Source: Coriobacteriia bacterium (GTDB lineage Bacteria; Actinomycetota; Coriobacteriia; Anaerosomatales; PALSA-660). Taken from it: 21,303 nt of DNA. The DNA lies in NCBI GenBank assembly GCA_030652345.1, contig JAUSAU010000077.1:1-21303 (forward strand). Direction: 5' to 3'. The notes under the pieces were generated by a model. The model saw nothing but the letters and a program-made list of their open reading frames with translations, did no database searches and was not told where the DNA came from. Both the position numbers and the translations under genes were made by a program. This document shows, piece after piece, positions 20,859 through 21,303 of the stretch (positions within the stretch are counted from its first letter, which is position 1; the number at the start of each line of letters is the position of its first letter).

Positions 20859-21303
20859 CTAGCGCTCTGAGACGATGCGGTCGAATGCGGCGGCGGGATC
20901 GTCGGCGCCGGTGATGGGACGGCCGATCACGAGATGCGAGGCGCCGGCGGCGATCGCGCCGGCCGGCGTCGCGATGCGCGCCTGGTCGCCCGCTTCGGCC
21001 CACTCCGGGCGGATGCCGGGAGTGACGACGAGCGCGGTCGGGCCGAGCAGCGCGCGCATGGCCGCGGCTTCCTGCGGCGAGCACACGACGCCTGCGACAC
21101 CCGAGGTCCGAGCGAGCGCGGCCAGCCCGGCGACCTGGTCGGCCGGCGAGTCGTTCACGCCGACCGAGGCCAACGTGTCGGCGTCCATGCTCGTGAGAAC
21201 GGTGACGGCGATGACCGCGGGAGCGTCCACGCCTGCATCGGCGGCCCCCGCGGCTGCGCCGCGCACGGCGGCTTCCATCATGTCCGCGCCGCCGCCCGCG
21301 TGC
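20859..21303 (-). CDS. pyrF: Orotidine 5'-phosphate decarboxylase, N-terminal part beyond the window
   Basis: About 147 residues of the C-terminal part are visible; the frame stays open to the window end. It begins near HAGGGADMMEAA, the conserved segment after the active-site strand. It also shows AVTVLTSMD, the phosphate-binding VTPGIRP and the final HLVIGRPITGADDPAAAF. PyrF converts orotidine 5'-phosphate to UMP. The catalytic DxKxxD motif should lie just upstream, outside the window. An internal ATG at 21281 is not the real start. It is adjacent to and upstream of pyrE, the preceding step of the pathway. Confidence 0.95.
   Translation of the reverse strand, partial: HAGGGADMMEAAVRGAAAGAADAGVDAPAVIAVTVLTSMDADTLASVGVNDSPADQVAGLAALARTSGVAGVVCSPQEAAAMRALLGPTALVVTPGIRPEWAEAGDQARIATPAGAIAAGASHLVIGRPITGADDPAAAFDRIVSER

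Overview
The window is a high-GC bacterial chromosome segment, densely packed and mostly on the minus strand. The actinobacterial-type integration host factor gene (mihF) in front of gmk and rpoZ points to Actinomycetota. A ferredoxin-type 2-oxoacid oxidoreductase, a rubrerythrin-like protein and a NapH-like iron-sulfur membrane protein suggest an anaerobe or microaerophile. A Coriobacteriia or related deep-branching anaerobic actinobacterium is my inference; nothing here fixes the species.

Layout from left to right. The first 57 bases are a truncated tRNA-Pro(GGG) on the minus strand. Upstream of it on that strand come a DUF190 protein and coaBC (coenzyme A synthesis). Divergent from coaBC is korAB, a two-subunit 2-oxoacid:ferredoxin oxidoreductase. 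Convergent with korAB is a translationally coupled pair of paralogous membrane proteins, each carrying both a GGDEF and an HD-GYP domain (cyclic di-GMP synthesis and breakdown). Next, on the minus strand, lie a small four-helix DMT/SMR-type membrane protein, an alpha-oxoamine synthase family enzyme, and a NapH-like protein with two 4Fe-4S sites. A divergent plus-strand pair encodes a DJ-1/PfpI family protein and a rubrerythrin-like protein with an N-terminal rubredoxin-like domain.

From 13089 to 16414 is a five-gene minus-strand operon with every junction overlapping: PadR regulator, HAAS/DUF5808/DUF1648-like membrane protein, PLDc_N membrane protein, ABC ATPase, ABC permease. A promoter with a perfect 12-bp palindrome in its spacer lies upstream. 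To its right is a long minus-strand run: pyrF (cut by the window end), pyrE, mihF, gmk, rpoZ, thiI and a tRNA-queuosine mannosyltransferase-like glycosyltransferase.

The core order mihF-gmk-rpoZ-coaBC, familiar in actinobacteria, is present collinearly. However, about 17.2 kb of other genes separate rpoZ from coaBC. The items most worth following up are the bacterial QTMAN-like enzyme beside ThiI, the fully overlapping PadR/ABC cassette with its palindrome, and the tandem GGDEF/HD-GYP paralogs, one with GGDEI in place of GGDEF.

No gene-free stretch exceeds 300 bases. The longest is 8859-9029 (171 bases), upstream of the GGDEF/HD-GYP pair, where I see no convincing promoter, riboswitch or RNA gene. 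I found no CRISPR array, insertion sequence, integrase or rRNA.
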